A stretch of 13,377 bases of DNA from assembly GCA_036653075.1 (NCBI GenBank), contig JAVVUQ010000041.1, forward strand, positions 1 through 13,377, in the 5' to 3' direction. This DNA is from JAVVUQ01 sp036653075 (lineage in GTDB: Bacteria; Bacillota; Clostridia; Christensenellales; CAG-314). Of this stretch, positions 1 to 8,531 are shown piece by piece. The translations under genes were made by a program, and so were the position numbers. Every line of letters starts with the position of its first letter. The stretch's first letter is position 1. The notes under the pieces were generated by a model. It was not told the DNA's origin and searched no databases. It was given only the letters and a program-made list of their open reading frames with translations.

Positions 1-2
1 AA

Positions 3-3000
3 GTGGAACTTATTGCGACAATAAGAATCAATAATGAAATATTTACACAGTCATTTAAATTTAATTTTATAAAGCAAAATAATGATACAAGATTCCAATA
101 TTTGCTTTCAAAAATCGGGACAATAAAATTAAGTTCATTATATGATTGGTCGGCTACGTCGCCAACGCCCCCGTCATATTCCACGTCGCATTTTGATTTG
201 CCGACGCTATTGAACTATAAAGATTTCGATTATGATAAAGTAGCAAGTGGGACGCAAGGTTGCGTAGATTTAGGATTGTCGAAAATCGAATATACAATTT
301 CGACTAATTATACATACGTAGGCGGTGGATATTTAGGTTCAAATAATACAGACAAATATTATTATAGAGTAACATTAAATACACCGACATTTTCAAGATA
401 TGCTGAAGTAAAGGTAGTTGGAAAATTTTCTGATGAAGATGCATCAATGCCGATGCACGAAGGCGTAGTAAAAGTACTTATAGACCTTGGAGATAAAGGC
501 GGATTATACGATAAAGTTGCAGAGTATTTGCAAGGTGAATTGAATAAAATTGATGTATTAAGAAATATTTTAGATGTAAGAAGTGGAATAAATCCATTTG
601 ATAAAACGCCGATAACAGAACAAACTAAAAAAGGCGCGCTTAATGAAAATGGTGATTTTCTAATGCCGACTGAATATTTAGGTTTTTTCATTGAATACAT
701 ATTTGATAATAAAATAGCTGATGTAGAGATGAAAGATGTTACAACCAAACAAGTATATGATAATAAAGGTAAAGTGTGGGATGACGCTACAAGTATAGGC
801 GATAAATATTATAAAATTCAACCCACGCTAATTAATCTAAAAGAATATGATTCAAGAGCAGCCGTTACAGTTAGAATCACTCTACCAGGCGATACGGTTG
901 GGACTAATCACGATTATACATTATATTTTGACCTACCTGGCGCAATTCATAATAATGAAATTGGCATAGCTGATTTTGAAATTTTCTACAATGTAAAATT
1001 ACAAATTATACAACAGTTGCCGAATGGTGAAGTATCGGATAAGGATATAATTTTTACAAATACAGTGAATCCCGAAACAAATGTAGCGCATTTTGTTACA
1101 AGTACAAAGTGGAATTATATATTACTTAGGGATATCGCCTATTGCAAAGCGTTAGTTTTTGAATACGGAACAAACGAAATAGTATTAGACACAGATTTTG
1201 ATAGACTTATCGTTTGGGCAAAAGAGGTGACAGCTAACCCATCAAAAATTACAATTGGAACGGTTATAATTGACATTGCCAATGATGGAAAAGAAACAAT
1301 AAGCGAAACTGAAAGAAATACAATACTGAGCTATGGTGAGTTTAAAGGCTATAATAGTGGCGATAGTAAATTTAAAGATTTATTTTATGATGATCGTCAC
1401 AATCTTCCAATTATAGGAAGTAATGCTACGCTACATATAGCGGATAATAGTTTGTCTGACTTTAATCCGTCGTCGCCATTGACAGACGTTGATTATTTAA
1501 AAAATCATTTAAATAGTATTACAAAACCAGAAAATGGTTATACAGAATTAAATGATTTTTGGTTTGATTGCTTATGCGAATGGGCGCAACAGTCAATAGA
1601 AAGTAGTCTTACGTTTGTATCTTGGCTAACAAATAAAAAAGGATTAACGGAAGATATAATGCCATCACAAATAAAAAATTCTTCATTACTCAAGGAAATT
1701 AAGTCATCTAATGGTATGGCTTGTACAGCAAGTGAAAAATTAGTTATAAAAGAATATCTTCAAAATCTTATGAATTATACAACCGCTGCTATTGCTATTG
1801 ATTTAATAACAGATAATAGTCAAGATTTGAGTTCAATTAAATCTGCAGTAAAAAAAGATTTAACAAATAAATTAATTGCAATTTATGATTCTATTATAAC
1901 TTGGGCGACAACTTCAACTTCAGCGCCATTGACAGATTCATTTACGAATTTCAGCAGTTTATTTACAACTAAAGTTCCAACAGCGCCCGTATCGAAATCA
2001 AATTATCCGTTTTATCAATTTGATTATGACGGAGTAAATAAATATCAATCAGATGGAAAAAAGGAAATATCACAAAAAGAAGAAGAATGTTTATTGAATT
2101 TCACAAATTCGTGGGGTATTAAAGCTAAATTTAAATTTGCTTGGGATAAAGTAATATATCCTGAAGATAATACATTGTCATTAGTAGATATACAAAAGTT
2201 AAATACATTAATTACATTGTATTCGCCTCCCATATCTCAAAATATTACGCTTGACAAAAAGACAATATCAGACGTGAACGTTGGCGTGGTTAATTCAAGC
2301 GATACAATTCATAACGTCGTGGATACAACAAAATATTATCCGTTAAATCAATTGCTTTATTATAAAATTAATGGAATAAAAAAATCGATAAGCGGACTTA
2401 AATTTTTTATAAACTTAGAGTACTTAGCTATTAATGGAAATATCAATAACAATATCTTTAATGGCGATATAAAAAGTAATGAATTTTTGAAAGAATTATC
2501 ATCAACAAATACTACGATTACGCACCTTGAAATGCAGTTTACAGAATTGACAGATATTACTTCAATTAAGCTATTAAAATCTATAACTTATTTAGATTTA
2601 AGTTGCAATAGTGTTTTAAGCGATATTCGTGGTATTTCAAATATGAATTTAAGTATACTTAAATTTTTAGATGTTTCTAATACGAGCGCAAAAGTATCTG
2701 CTGCGAATGTAGTGGGCATTGTGGGCAGTGATAATGGAAAAGTTAATGTTAATGGCGTTGAAATAGATAAAGGCAAAGAATTTAGCGGCGATGATATGGG
2801 AATATTAGAAAACGCTTATTTCAACTATGTAAAAGCTCATTCACCAGAAACTCCGCAATATATTGTAAATAAAACGAGTACTCCAAATTCAAGAGTTTTA
2901 TTTACACCTAATATCACAGCCGATCCATACNNNNNNNNNNNNNNNNNNNNNNNNNNNNNNNNNNNNNNNNNNNNNNNNNNNNNNNNNNNNNNNNNNNNNN

Positions 3001-3078
3001 NNNNNNNNNNNNNNNNNNNNNNNNNNNNNNGCAATTCGTATATTTACAATAGATGTTAACATAAAAAAACAACCATAG
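3..3078 (+). CDS. Large exported LRR/Ig-like protein, partial at 5' end and interrupted by an assembly gap
   Basis: The reading frame is open from the window edge to the gap at 2931. The GTG at 3 is an internal valine, not a start, because the first ~27 residues align with the end of the atypical Ig-like (aBig-type) domain at residues ~297-324 of the next gene's product. The true start and signal peptide therefore lie upstream. A long middle region of unknown fold follows, including a helix-rich stretch around residues 510-650. Internalin-like LRRs lie near residues 795-890 (LEYLAINGN, ITYLDLSCN, LKFLDVSN). The 3' end is uncertain because the gap length is unknown. Reading straight through the Ns gives a stop at 3059. 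The frame stopping at TAG 3076-3078 is preferred because it ends FTIDVNIKK, matching TTVEFNIER at the end of the next protein. It is probably a surface protein paralogous to, and co-transcribed with, the next gene. The exact function is unknown. Confidence 0.75.
2931..3030. other. Assembly gap (100 N)
   Basis: Exactly 100 consecutive Ns, the usual placeholder for a scaffold gap of unknown size. It hides the C-terminal part of the first LRR protein gene. Sequence resumes within coding DNA, as judged by the C-terminal motif match to the downstream paralogue. No repeat is visible at either edge. Confidence 0.97.
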
Positions 3079-3109
3079 TCTATGATTTACATAAAAGATA
3101 GGTGTAGAA

Positions 3110-6100
3110 ATGAAAATCAAATTTAGAAATATAACTTTATTATTAACAACGCTTATTGCAATACTATTATGTATTAGTATTGTAGGTGTTGGCTATGCCT
3201 ATTTTGATGACATAAAAGTAGTAAATGATACTTTACAGTTTGCAATAGGGGCAAATAACAATGAAATATTGATAAATTCCGCTGAAGATTTAATTAGATA
3301 TGGCTCAGATTCTACCTATAACAATTATTATAAAGTGAGCGGACAAAAACCCAATAACCACGAAAACGGCAATCGTTTTGTATTAAAATTAAATATAGAT
3401 ATAACGCTTAAGTCAGATATATATATTACCGCTGATGCGCATATCAATTTAAATGGTAAAAAAATTATTACAAATGGTAAAAGTATAAATATAAAGCACA
3501 ATTATTATGGTAGTATTGTAATTGAAAATGGTTTTATTACGCCAAATTTTGATAGCGCATCTAAGCCGATAGGCAACATTAATATAAACACGCCTAACGC
3601 TGTAATTATAATTAATAATATAACGTTTCCGGCGGAAATGACCGACGCGAACAAAGCAATATACATATCTCAAAACGCAGTTGTAGCAAACACGGCGTTA
3701 ACAGCAAATGCAGCAATGCTTATGATTAATAATGTTTTAGAAAATTTAAATTCAGCGCATAAAAATCTTTATCAAGAAGTAAATGATGCGGATATTATGC
3801 TTTCAAAAAACATTTATTGTCCATTTCACAATGATGGAGATGCGAAAGTTAATCATAATTGCTGTTTTGTTAGCAGTGATATTGATTTACCTTTTTATTT
3901 TTATAATAACGCAGTTTCTATAACATATACAAGTAGCGATACAACAGTTATTAGCAACAAAGGAAAAGTTACGCCGCCTACAGGTAATGTAGTTGAGACA
4001 GTGACATTGACTGCGACAGTAATTGTCAATACAACAACATATACCAAAAATTTTATAATTCACGTAATAAATAGTAATGATAAAGCAAATTTAGTCAAAG
4101 CAGGGATAGTAATTTCAACTGAACGATTAGAACCATATAAAAAAGCTGAAACATTAAATGGTGTTACGTCATTTAAGTATGTATTTAATAGTGACATTAT
4201 GTTGCCAATAAACTGTCAATTTAATTCTACTTTAAAATATAAGTACGAGGTTTATGATACAAATGGAGTAAATCTATTAGGCTCAACAGAAACATTAACT
4301 ACTTCTCCGTCTTCGAACGCATATTTTTCATATGATTCAAATGTTTTCGACGGATATTTGTATAAACAAAATAAAATCGCAAAAAAAATGAAAATTACTT
4401 GCATAAGTGACGCAATTAATACTTTTATTACATTGGATTTAAGCAGCGCTTCAGGAATGATTAAAGATAGATATACAATCGCTCAAGAAATACTTAATCA
4501 TTTATATGGAAATGAAATTGTCATTAAAGATGAGACAGGCATAGATACGGATACTGTTCAGTTTGGTTATACCGCAAAAAAAATGATATATGATTTAACA
4601 GCTGTTTGTCAGGAAATAGGCGTTGAGTTTAAAGATATTCCAACAATAAATAGTAGTAATGGTATTAATCTACTAAATAATACTGAAAAAACTTATGAAA
4701 TTGCAGATTGGACAAATAATACTACCACAGTAAAATTATTGCGGTATAAACGAGGATCAATAAAACCAGATATTGCTCAGTCAGTTTATTTGAGTGTATC
4801 TTTTACATACAGCAATCCAGCTGAAACAATTGATGTAACAGTACCAATAAAATTTCAACCAGTTGATAGCGGTGATAATGTAACTCTATTTGAAGCGTAT
4901 TATAGATATTTTGATAATTTATTTAAGAGCGCAACTTTAGGCGTTACGTATAAAAGTTTTGATTTTCCATTTAACTATAATACGAAAGACCCAGTATTTT
5001 ATTTTGATATTAAAACTATCGATATAAAGACAGGTAGAGAAACAGATTTTACAGATACAGATTTAATGAAGGTTACTTTAAGACATGAAGCAAAATCTTA
5101 TACTAAAGATCAAGTTATAGCGATGCCTTCAACAGAATTAGAGCGATTAGCATCCGCAGGAAATGCTAAATGGCATTTTGAAATAGATATAACAAAAATA
5201 TCAAGTATAGACACAAAAATAATGTGCTATTATAGATATAAGTTTACACCATATACAGTAGCGTGGGGCGGCACAGGTGTAAATGGCGCAAATGACCCTG
5301 CTTTTGTAAGCAAATTTATAATACCTGGCGTTGTTAGAAATGAAGACGGTGATATAAAAACTTTATATACGGGAATGCCAGATGCTAATTTATATAAAAA
5401 AATTTATGAATTATATACGACAAATGGAGTTAATGATAAATATGATATAAATTTAGACAAAAATAAGAAATTAATTTTAATTTCGTGGCTTAATAAAGAG
5501 ATTCCGTTGTTAGACAATTTTCCAATTTCAACTGATACTAATAAAATTTTAAATTATAAAGGATTAGAGTATTTAAAGAATGTAAAAAGCTTAAATTTAA
5601 CCAACGCAAATGTAGAATATGATGATATTATATATATTTCTGAAATGCTAACATTACAGCAATTAAATTTATCAAATAATACTTTATCGGAAGCAGTTAG
5701 AGCCGCATATTTACCAAGTGGTAATAATGGCTTAATAAGTAAGTACATATCGAAACTTAAAAATTTAAAAATTATACATTTAGAGAATAATAAAATAAGC
5801 AGTTTTAAAGGTTTGGCAGATTTACCACAGCTTAAAGAAGCGTATTTGTATAATAATATACCTGAAAGTACAATATCTAAAGATGCACAAGGTGATGCTT
5901 ATAATATAGCTCAAGGATTATTAGAAGTAGTAAAAGCATTATATGGCTCTATTGGCGCAACTAATATTCCTATATTTGTTAATTTATCGCAAAAAGGCAT
6001 AAAAATATACAATATTGAAGGCGGAATGATTTATACTGTAAGCGACAAGGATAATGAGCTATATAGTACCTTGTCAAGTATAGAATATCAAAAAAAATTG

Positions 6101-6451
6101 CCTATTGGCGCAAACATAGAAGGTGTATACTCTTCACTTAGCACTACGTTAGCTCATTTTAATATTACGGCAAAACACAGCGGCGATTTTAGACCAGTAT
6201 ATGAAACGCATGTTGAGGGTTCGTTACCATATCTAAATGAACTTTCAATGTATAAGGATTATACTGATACAATTAACTATCAAGCAGTTTTAGATAATGA
6301 AACGGCTACTACTAAAACTACAAACAAATTTAGCATAACATATACATATTATCAAATGATTGATGGAATTAAAGTAGGTATATCGTCATATTGGGTTCAT
6401 TTTATTTATGCAATTAGCACTACAGTTGAATTCAATATTGAAAGATTTTAA
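3110..6451 (+). CDS. Exported 1113-residue LRR protein with beta-helix-like and aBig-type Ig-like domains
   Basis: The N-terminus has basic residues, a hydrophobic core at ~8-27 and the end VGYA|YFDD (likely cleavage after A30), resembling SipW-dependent signal peptides. Residues ~90-175 have the short strand-turn rhythm of a parallel beta-helix (HINLNGKKI, SINIKHN, SIVIENG). Residues ~237-252 contain C-P-F-H and H-N-C-C. Residues ~255-320 match the atypical bacterial Ig-like (aBig_2-type) pattern: SSDTTVISNKGKVTPP, then VTLTATV and NFIIHV. A middle region of ~480 residues is unrecognised. LRRs lie at ~810-915 (KSLNLTNANV, QQLNLSNN, IIHLENNKIS, AYLYNN). A ~200-residue beta-rich C-terminal region follows. 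There is no LPXTG and no C-terminal membrane helix. The start has a modest AGGTG ribosome site at 3100-3104. The gene is a paralogue of the preceding one, ~31 bases after its likely stop, and probably shares its operon. A surface adhesin or matrix component is an inference. Confidence 0.85.
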   Translation: MKIKFRNITLLLTTLIAILLCISIVGVGYAYFDDIKVVNDTLQFAIGANNNEILINSAEDLIRYGSDSTYNNYYKVSGQKPNNHENGNRFVLKLNIDITLKSDIYITADAHINLNGKKIITNGKSINIKHNYYGSIVIENGFITPNFDSASKPIGNININTPNAVIIINNITFPAEMTDANKAIYISQNAVVANTALTANAAMLMINNVLENLNSAHKNLYQEVNDADIMLSKNIYCPFHNDGDAKVNHNCCFVSSDIDLPFYFYNNAVSITYTSSDTTVISNKGKVTPPTGNVVETVTLTATVIVNTTTYTKNFIIHVINSNDKANLVKAGIVISTERLEPYKKAETLNGVTSFKYVFNSDIMLPINCQFNSTLKYKYEVYDTNGVNLLGSTETLTTSPSSNAYFSYDSNVFDGYLYKQNKIAKKMKITCISDAINTFITLDLSSASGMIKDRYTIAQEILNHLYGNEIVIKDETGIDTDTVQFGYTAKKMIYDLTAVCQEIGVEFKDIPTINSSNGINLLNNTEKTYEIADWTNNTTTVKLLRYKRGSIKPDIAQSVYLSVSFTYSNPAETIDVTVPIKFQPVDSGDNVTLFEAYYRYFDNLFKSATLGVTYKSFDFPFNYNTKDPVFYFDIKTIDIKTGRETDFTDTDLMKVTLRHEAKSYTKDQVIAMPSTELERLASAGNAKWHFEIDITKISSIDTKIMCYYRYKFTPYTVAWGGTGVNGANDPAFVSKFIIPGVVRNEDGDIKTLYTGMPDANLYKKIYELYTTNGVNDKYDINLDKNKKLILISWLNKEIPLLDNFPISTDTNKILNYKGLEYLKNVKSLNLTNANVEYDDIIYISEMLTLQQLNLSNNTLSEAVRAAYLPSGNNGLISKYISKLKNLKIIHLENNKISSFKGLADLPQLKEAYLYNNIPESTISKDAQGDAYNIAQGLLEVVKALYGSIGATNIPIFVNLSQKGIKIYNIEGGMIYTVSDKDNELYSTLSSIEYQKKLPIGANIEGVYSSLSTTLAHFNITAKHSGDFRPVYETHVEGSLPYLNELSMYKDYTDTINYQAVLDNETATTKTTNKFSITYTYYQMIDGIKVGISSYWVHFIYAISTTVEFNIERF

Positions 6452-6511
6452 ACGTTAGGCTAATATTCATTGATTTTAAGTAAAAATATAGTAATTTAAA
6501 GGAAATAGCAA

Positions 6512-7351
6512 ATGAATTATACAAATAAAAGCAAATCAACAAAATTAGGCAAACAAATAATTGTCTGTTTTGTCACGCTGCTTTTTTCTATTTCGCTTCT
6601 TGGCGCTGCCACATATGCGTGGATTTCTATAAGCGAAACTGTTAAGTCTAATGATATTGGACTAACTACCGATTCGCAATCACTGAAAATTACAAAGTGT
6701 ACCATTGTTAGCACGCAAATTGGCATAAGCAATGTTGATACAATTACCACTGAAGCTGTAAGCGGTTTGAACGGTATTACTAAAATACCTGTGAATATAG
6801 GTACGCTTTTACCTACGGATACAATGACATTTACATTAATTATCAAAAATATAAGTAACAAGAATATGAATATAAAACTTAGTTTTATGCAATTGTACGC
6901 CAGCGTGCTTAGAAATTTACCAGTTGTTACTCCAATGATAGATTATGATATGAGCTATGCTTATAAAATTAAAATCAATTCCGTAAGCCACCGAAGTAAT
7001 GATACGGATATATTTGTAGAGGATGTTATAAGCTTTACCGAATCTTTTGTTTCTGATAGCGCTTCATTAACTAATACTAAAATACCTAATCCTAATTATG
7101 ACGCAAACGATCCAATTAAAAAAAACAATCCCGAAAACATTATGATAAAAGGCAATTATGACATAGCAAGCGGTATTACAGTTTATTCCAAACAAGAGAT
7201 TAAAATCGTCTTTACTATGACATTTGACACAACAAATTTAACAGACAGAATGAAACCAAATGGCTCTACAAATACAACATTTACGCCGAATATGCTTTCA
7301 CGAGGCTTTTTTCAATTTAAAGAATTAAGAATAAGCAACATAAGCGCATAA
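6512..7351 (+). CDS. Small exported TasA/CalY-like protein with SipW-type signal peptide (279 aa)
   Basis: A basic, polar N-terminus (residues 1-14) precedes a hydrophobic core (15-33) and the end ATYA|WIS (likely cleavage after A36). This resembles SipW-dependent exported proteins such as TasA and camelysin. Residues ~100-127 (TLLPTDTMTFTLIIKN, then MNIKLSF) look like the strand pair 'proline/glycine-D-T, then a beta strand ending in K-N' found in TasA-like sandwiches. Residues ~221-239 (GITVYSKQEIKIVFTMTFD) form a late strand shared with the 235-residue neighbour. The mature part has one cysteine (C63) and no anchor motif. AAAGGAA at 6498-6504 is the ribosome site. The gap to the preceding gene is only 60 bases, so co-transcription is likely. 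Family membership rests on the signal peptide and strand pattern, not on strong identity. A fibre or matrix subunit is an inference. Confidence 0.75.
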   Translation: MNYTNKSKSTKLGKQIIVCFVTLLFSISLLGAATYAWISISETVKSNDIGLTTDSQSLKITKCTIVSTQIGISNVDTITTEAVSGLNGITKIPVNIGTLLPTDTMTFTLIIKNISNKNMNIKLSFMQLYASVLRNLPVVTPMIDYDMSYAYKIKINSVSHRSNDTDIFVEDVISFTESFVSDSASLTNTKIPNPNYDANDPIKKNNPENIMIKGNYDIASGITVYSKQEIKIVFTMTFDTTNLTDRMKPNGSTNTTFTPNMLSRGFFQFKELRISNISA

Positions 7352-7400
7352 ATAATTATATCATTAAACTATAAAAATAAATAAAGAAAATTTTTTAATT

Positions 7401-7469
7401 AATGTAAAAAATATAAAATTAATGTAAAAAATATAAAATTAATGTAAAAAATATAAAATTAATGTAAAA
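7401..7469. repeat. 20-bp AT-rich tandem repeat, 3 perfect units plus a partial
   Basis: The unit AATGTAAAAAATATAAAATT occurs perfectly at 7401-7420, 7421-7440 and 7441-7460, and continues for nine bases at 7461-7469. It occupies most of the 164-base interval between the two small exported-protein genes and ends ~46 bases before the second start codon. Each unit contains TATAAA, one base from a -10 consensus. Perfect identity between units suggests recent expansion or ongoing copy-number change. The interval shows no clear terminator. Confidence 0.95.
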
Positions 7470-7499
7470 TATTATTAAGATTATATAGAAGTTAAACTT

Positions 7500-7506
7500 A
7501 GGAGGT
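7500..7506 (+). promoter_or_regulatory. Strong Shine-Dalgarno site for the 235-aa exported protein
   Basis: AGGAGGT lies nine bases before the ATG at 7516. It is the best match to the anti-Shine-Dalgarno sequence in the window, stronger than the sites of the other surface genes (AGGTG, AAAGGAA). This suggests the product is translated at a high level relative to its neighbours, as expected for a major structural subunit (inference). Confidence 0.85.
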
Positions 7507-7515
7507 AGAATTAGT

Positions 7516-8223
7516 ATGAAAAAATTTAAATTTATGGCAATATTAACGTTATTACTTGCTACGATATTTTCATCAGTAACAGTAGTTTATGCTTGGATTG
7601 TGATAATTGACAATACTGATTCTATGTCTTTTACTGCAGCAGCTGTTGCATCAAGAATTATAATAACCAAAGGTTTAGATAATAATCAGGATGGTATTTT
7701 AGAATTTGATGGAACAAATGACCGTTTTGATGAAAAAACCAAATTGGACAGTTTATATTTAACACCAAATAAAGATAATATAAAAGTTTTTACTGATGCT
7801 TTAATGATAAAAAATGCAATGCCAACGGAAATACATACTTGGAAAGTTGAAGTGGAAAATAACGGCGATGTAACGTGTGATTTAGTATTTAATATAGTTT
7901 ATAATGTTAAGTCTTTAATGAAAGTATTTAGTATTTCAACATCATATGGTGACGGAAACACTATTACGACAACTCCTAAAGCATATTTTGGAGTACAAAG
8001 TAATAATATATTAGAATATAAAACGGGTTTAATAGTGCCAACAGGAAATAAAGCTACGATTATGATTAAAATGGAATTTGAGGTATTAGACGTTTTAATC
8101 GCAAATAACATTAAATTGAATGATGACAGCGCTTTAATAAATAATACCGAATATCAAGCATATCAAGGACAGTCGTTGACAACTGCGGATACGCCAATTA
8201 TTAAAATTTTCTTGCAAAAATAA
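7516..8223 (+). CDS. Small exported TasA/CalY-like protein with SipW-type signal peptide (235 aa)
   Basis: The signal peptide is short: MKKFKF, a hydrophobic core at ~7-24 and the end VVYA|WIVI (likely cleavage after A26), the same YA-W junction as in the 279-residue neighbour. Residues ~54-66 (LDNNQDGILEFDG) resemble a calcium-binding DxNxDG loop, although the usual acidic residue at loop position 12 is shifted to 11. Residues ~103-130 (HTWKVEVENNGD, then DLVFNIVY) match the TFTLIIKN region of the neighbour. Residues ~171-188 (GLIVPTGNKATIMIKMEF) match its late strand, so the two are divergent paralogues. There is one cysteine (C121) and no LPXTG or membrane anchor. It is separated from the upstream gene by a tandem repeat and followed by a terminator, so it could be transcribed with the upstream genes or from its own promoter near the repeat. 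The precise function is unknown. Confidence 0.75.
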   Translation: MKKFKFMAILTLLLATIFSSVTVVYAWIVIIDNTDSMSFTAAAVASRIIITKGLDNNQDGILEFDGTNDRFDEKTKLDSLYLTPNKDNIKVFTDALMIKNAMPTEIHTWKVEVENNGDVTCDLVFNIVYNVKSLMKVFSISTSYGDGNTITTTPKAYFGVQSNNILEYKTGLIVPTGNKATIMIKMEFEVLDVLIANNIKLNDDSALINNTEYQAYQGQSLTTADTPIIKIFLQK

Positions 8224-8257
8224 TAATTAAAATTTTTAAACTGTTTCGAAAATCAAA

Positions 8258-8278
8258 TTAAGCTATATAAATGCTTAA
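8258..8278. repeat. Small inverted repeat downstream of the exported-protein gene
   Basis: TTAAGC (8258-8263) and GCTTAA (8273-8278) are perfect 6-bp arms around a nine-base AT loop. There is no U-tract after it, so it is unlikely to be a terminator. It may be chance in DNA this AT-rich. Confidence 0.3.
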
Positions 8279-8310
8279 ATTGAGAAGAATATATAGAATA
8301 TAAGGATAAT

Positions 8311-8340
8311 AAATCGGTGGTAAAAAAACCTCCGATTTTT
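8311..8340 (+). terminator. Rho-independent terminator closing the surface-protein block
   Basis: AAATCGG (8311-8317) pairs with CCGATTT (8332-8338). Inside it is one T-T mismatch and two further G-C pairs, around an eight-base loop TAAAAAAA. The downstream arm runs into a T stretch (ATTTTTG). It lies ~88 bases after the stop of the last exported protein and ~190 bases before the hydrolase gene, so it separates two transcription units. The rest of the 308-base interval 8224-8531 holds only AT-rich DNA, a small inverted repeat and a weak promoter candidate. Confidence 0.75.
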
Positions 8341-8382
8341 GTCAAGATAAGATGTTATACATAATAAATTAGGAACTAAAAC

Positions 8383-8412
8383 TTGAATTTACAAAAACTA
8401 AAAAAATATAAC
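8383..8412 (+). promoter_or_regulatory. Candidate sigma-A-type promoter for the serine hydrolase gene
   Basis: TTGAAT (8383-8388) and TATAAC (8407-8412) are separated by 18 bases, with the hexamers resembling TTGACA and TATAAT. It is downstream of the terminator and ~120 bases before the hydrolase start. In such AT-rich DNA the chance of a false match is high, so this is a suggestion only. Confidence 0.3.
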
Positions 8413-8531
8413 GCAATTTAAATAAATTAGTAAAATAAAATAAACAAAATAATGGTAAAGTGATAAGTATTAAATGATATAAATTTAACCAATTAAAATA
8501 AGATGAAATAGCGCTTAACGTAGGAGTTAAT

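Noticed and set aside
362..748. 128-codon open frame on the - strand inside the first LRR gene
   Set aside because: It lies wholly opposite a well-supported coding frame and shows no recognisable motif or ribosome site.
3..3059. The GTG at position 3 as a true start and the TAA at 3057-3059 as the true stop of the first gene
   Set aside because: The first residues are the middle of an Ig-like domain. The stop depends on the arbitrary 100-N gap length, while a different frame matches the C-terminus of the paralogue.
3074..3084. Short palindrome CATAGTCTATG between the two LRR genes
   Set aside because: The arms are only five bases and there is no T-tract, so it is most likely chance.
3110..8223. 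Sortase-anchored surface proteins
   Set aside because: None of the complete proteins has LPXTG-like residues, a C-terminal hydrophobic segment or a positively charged tail.
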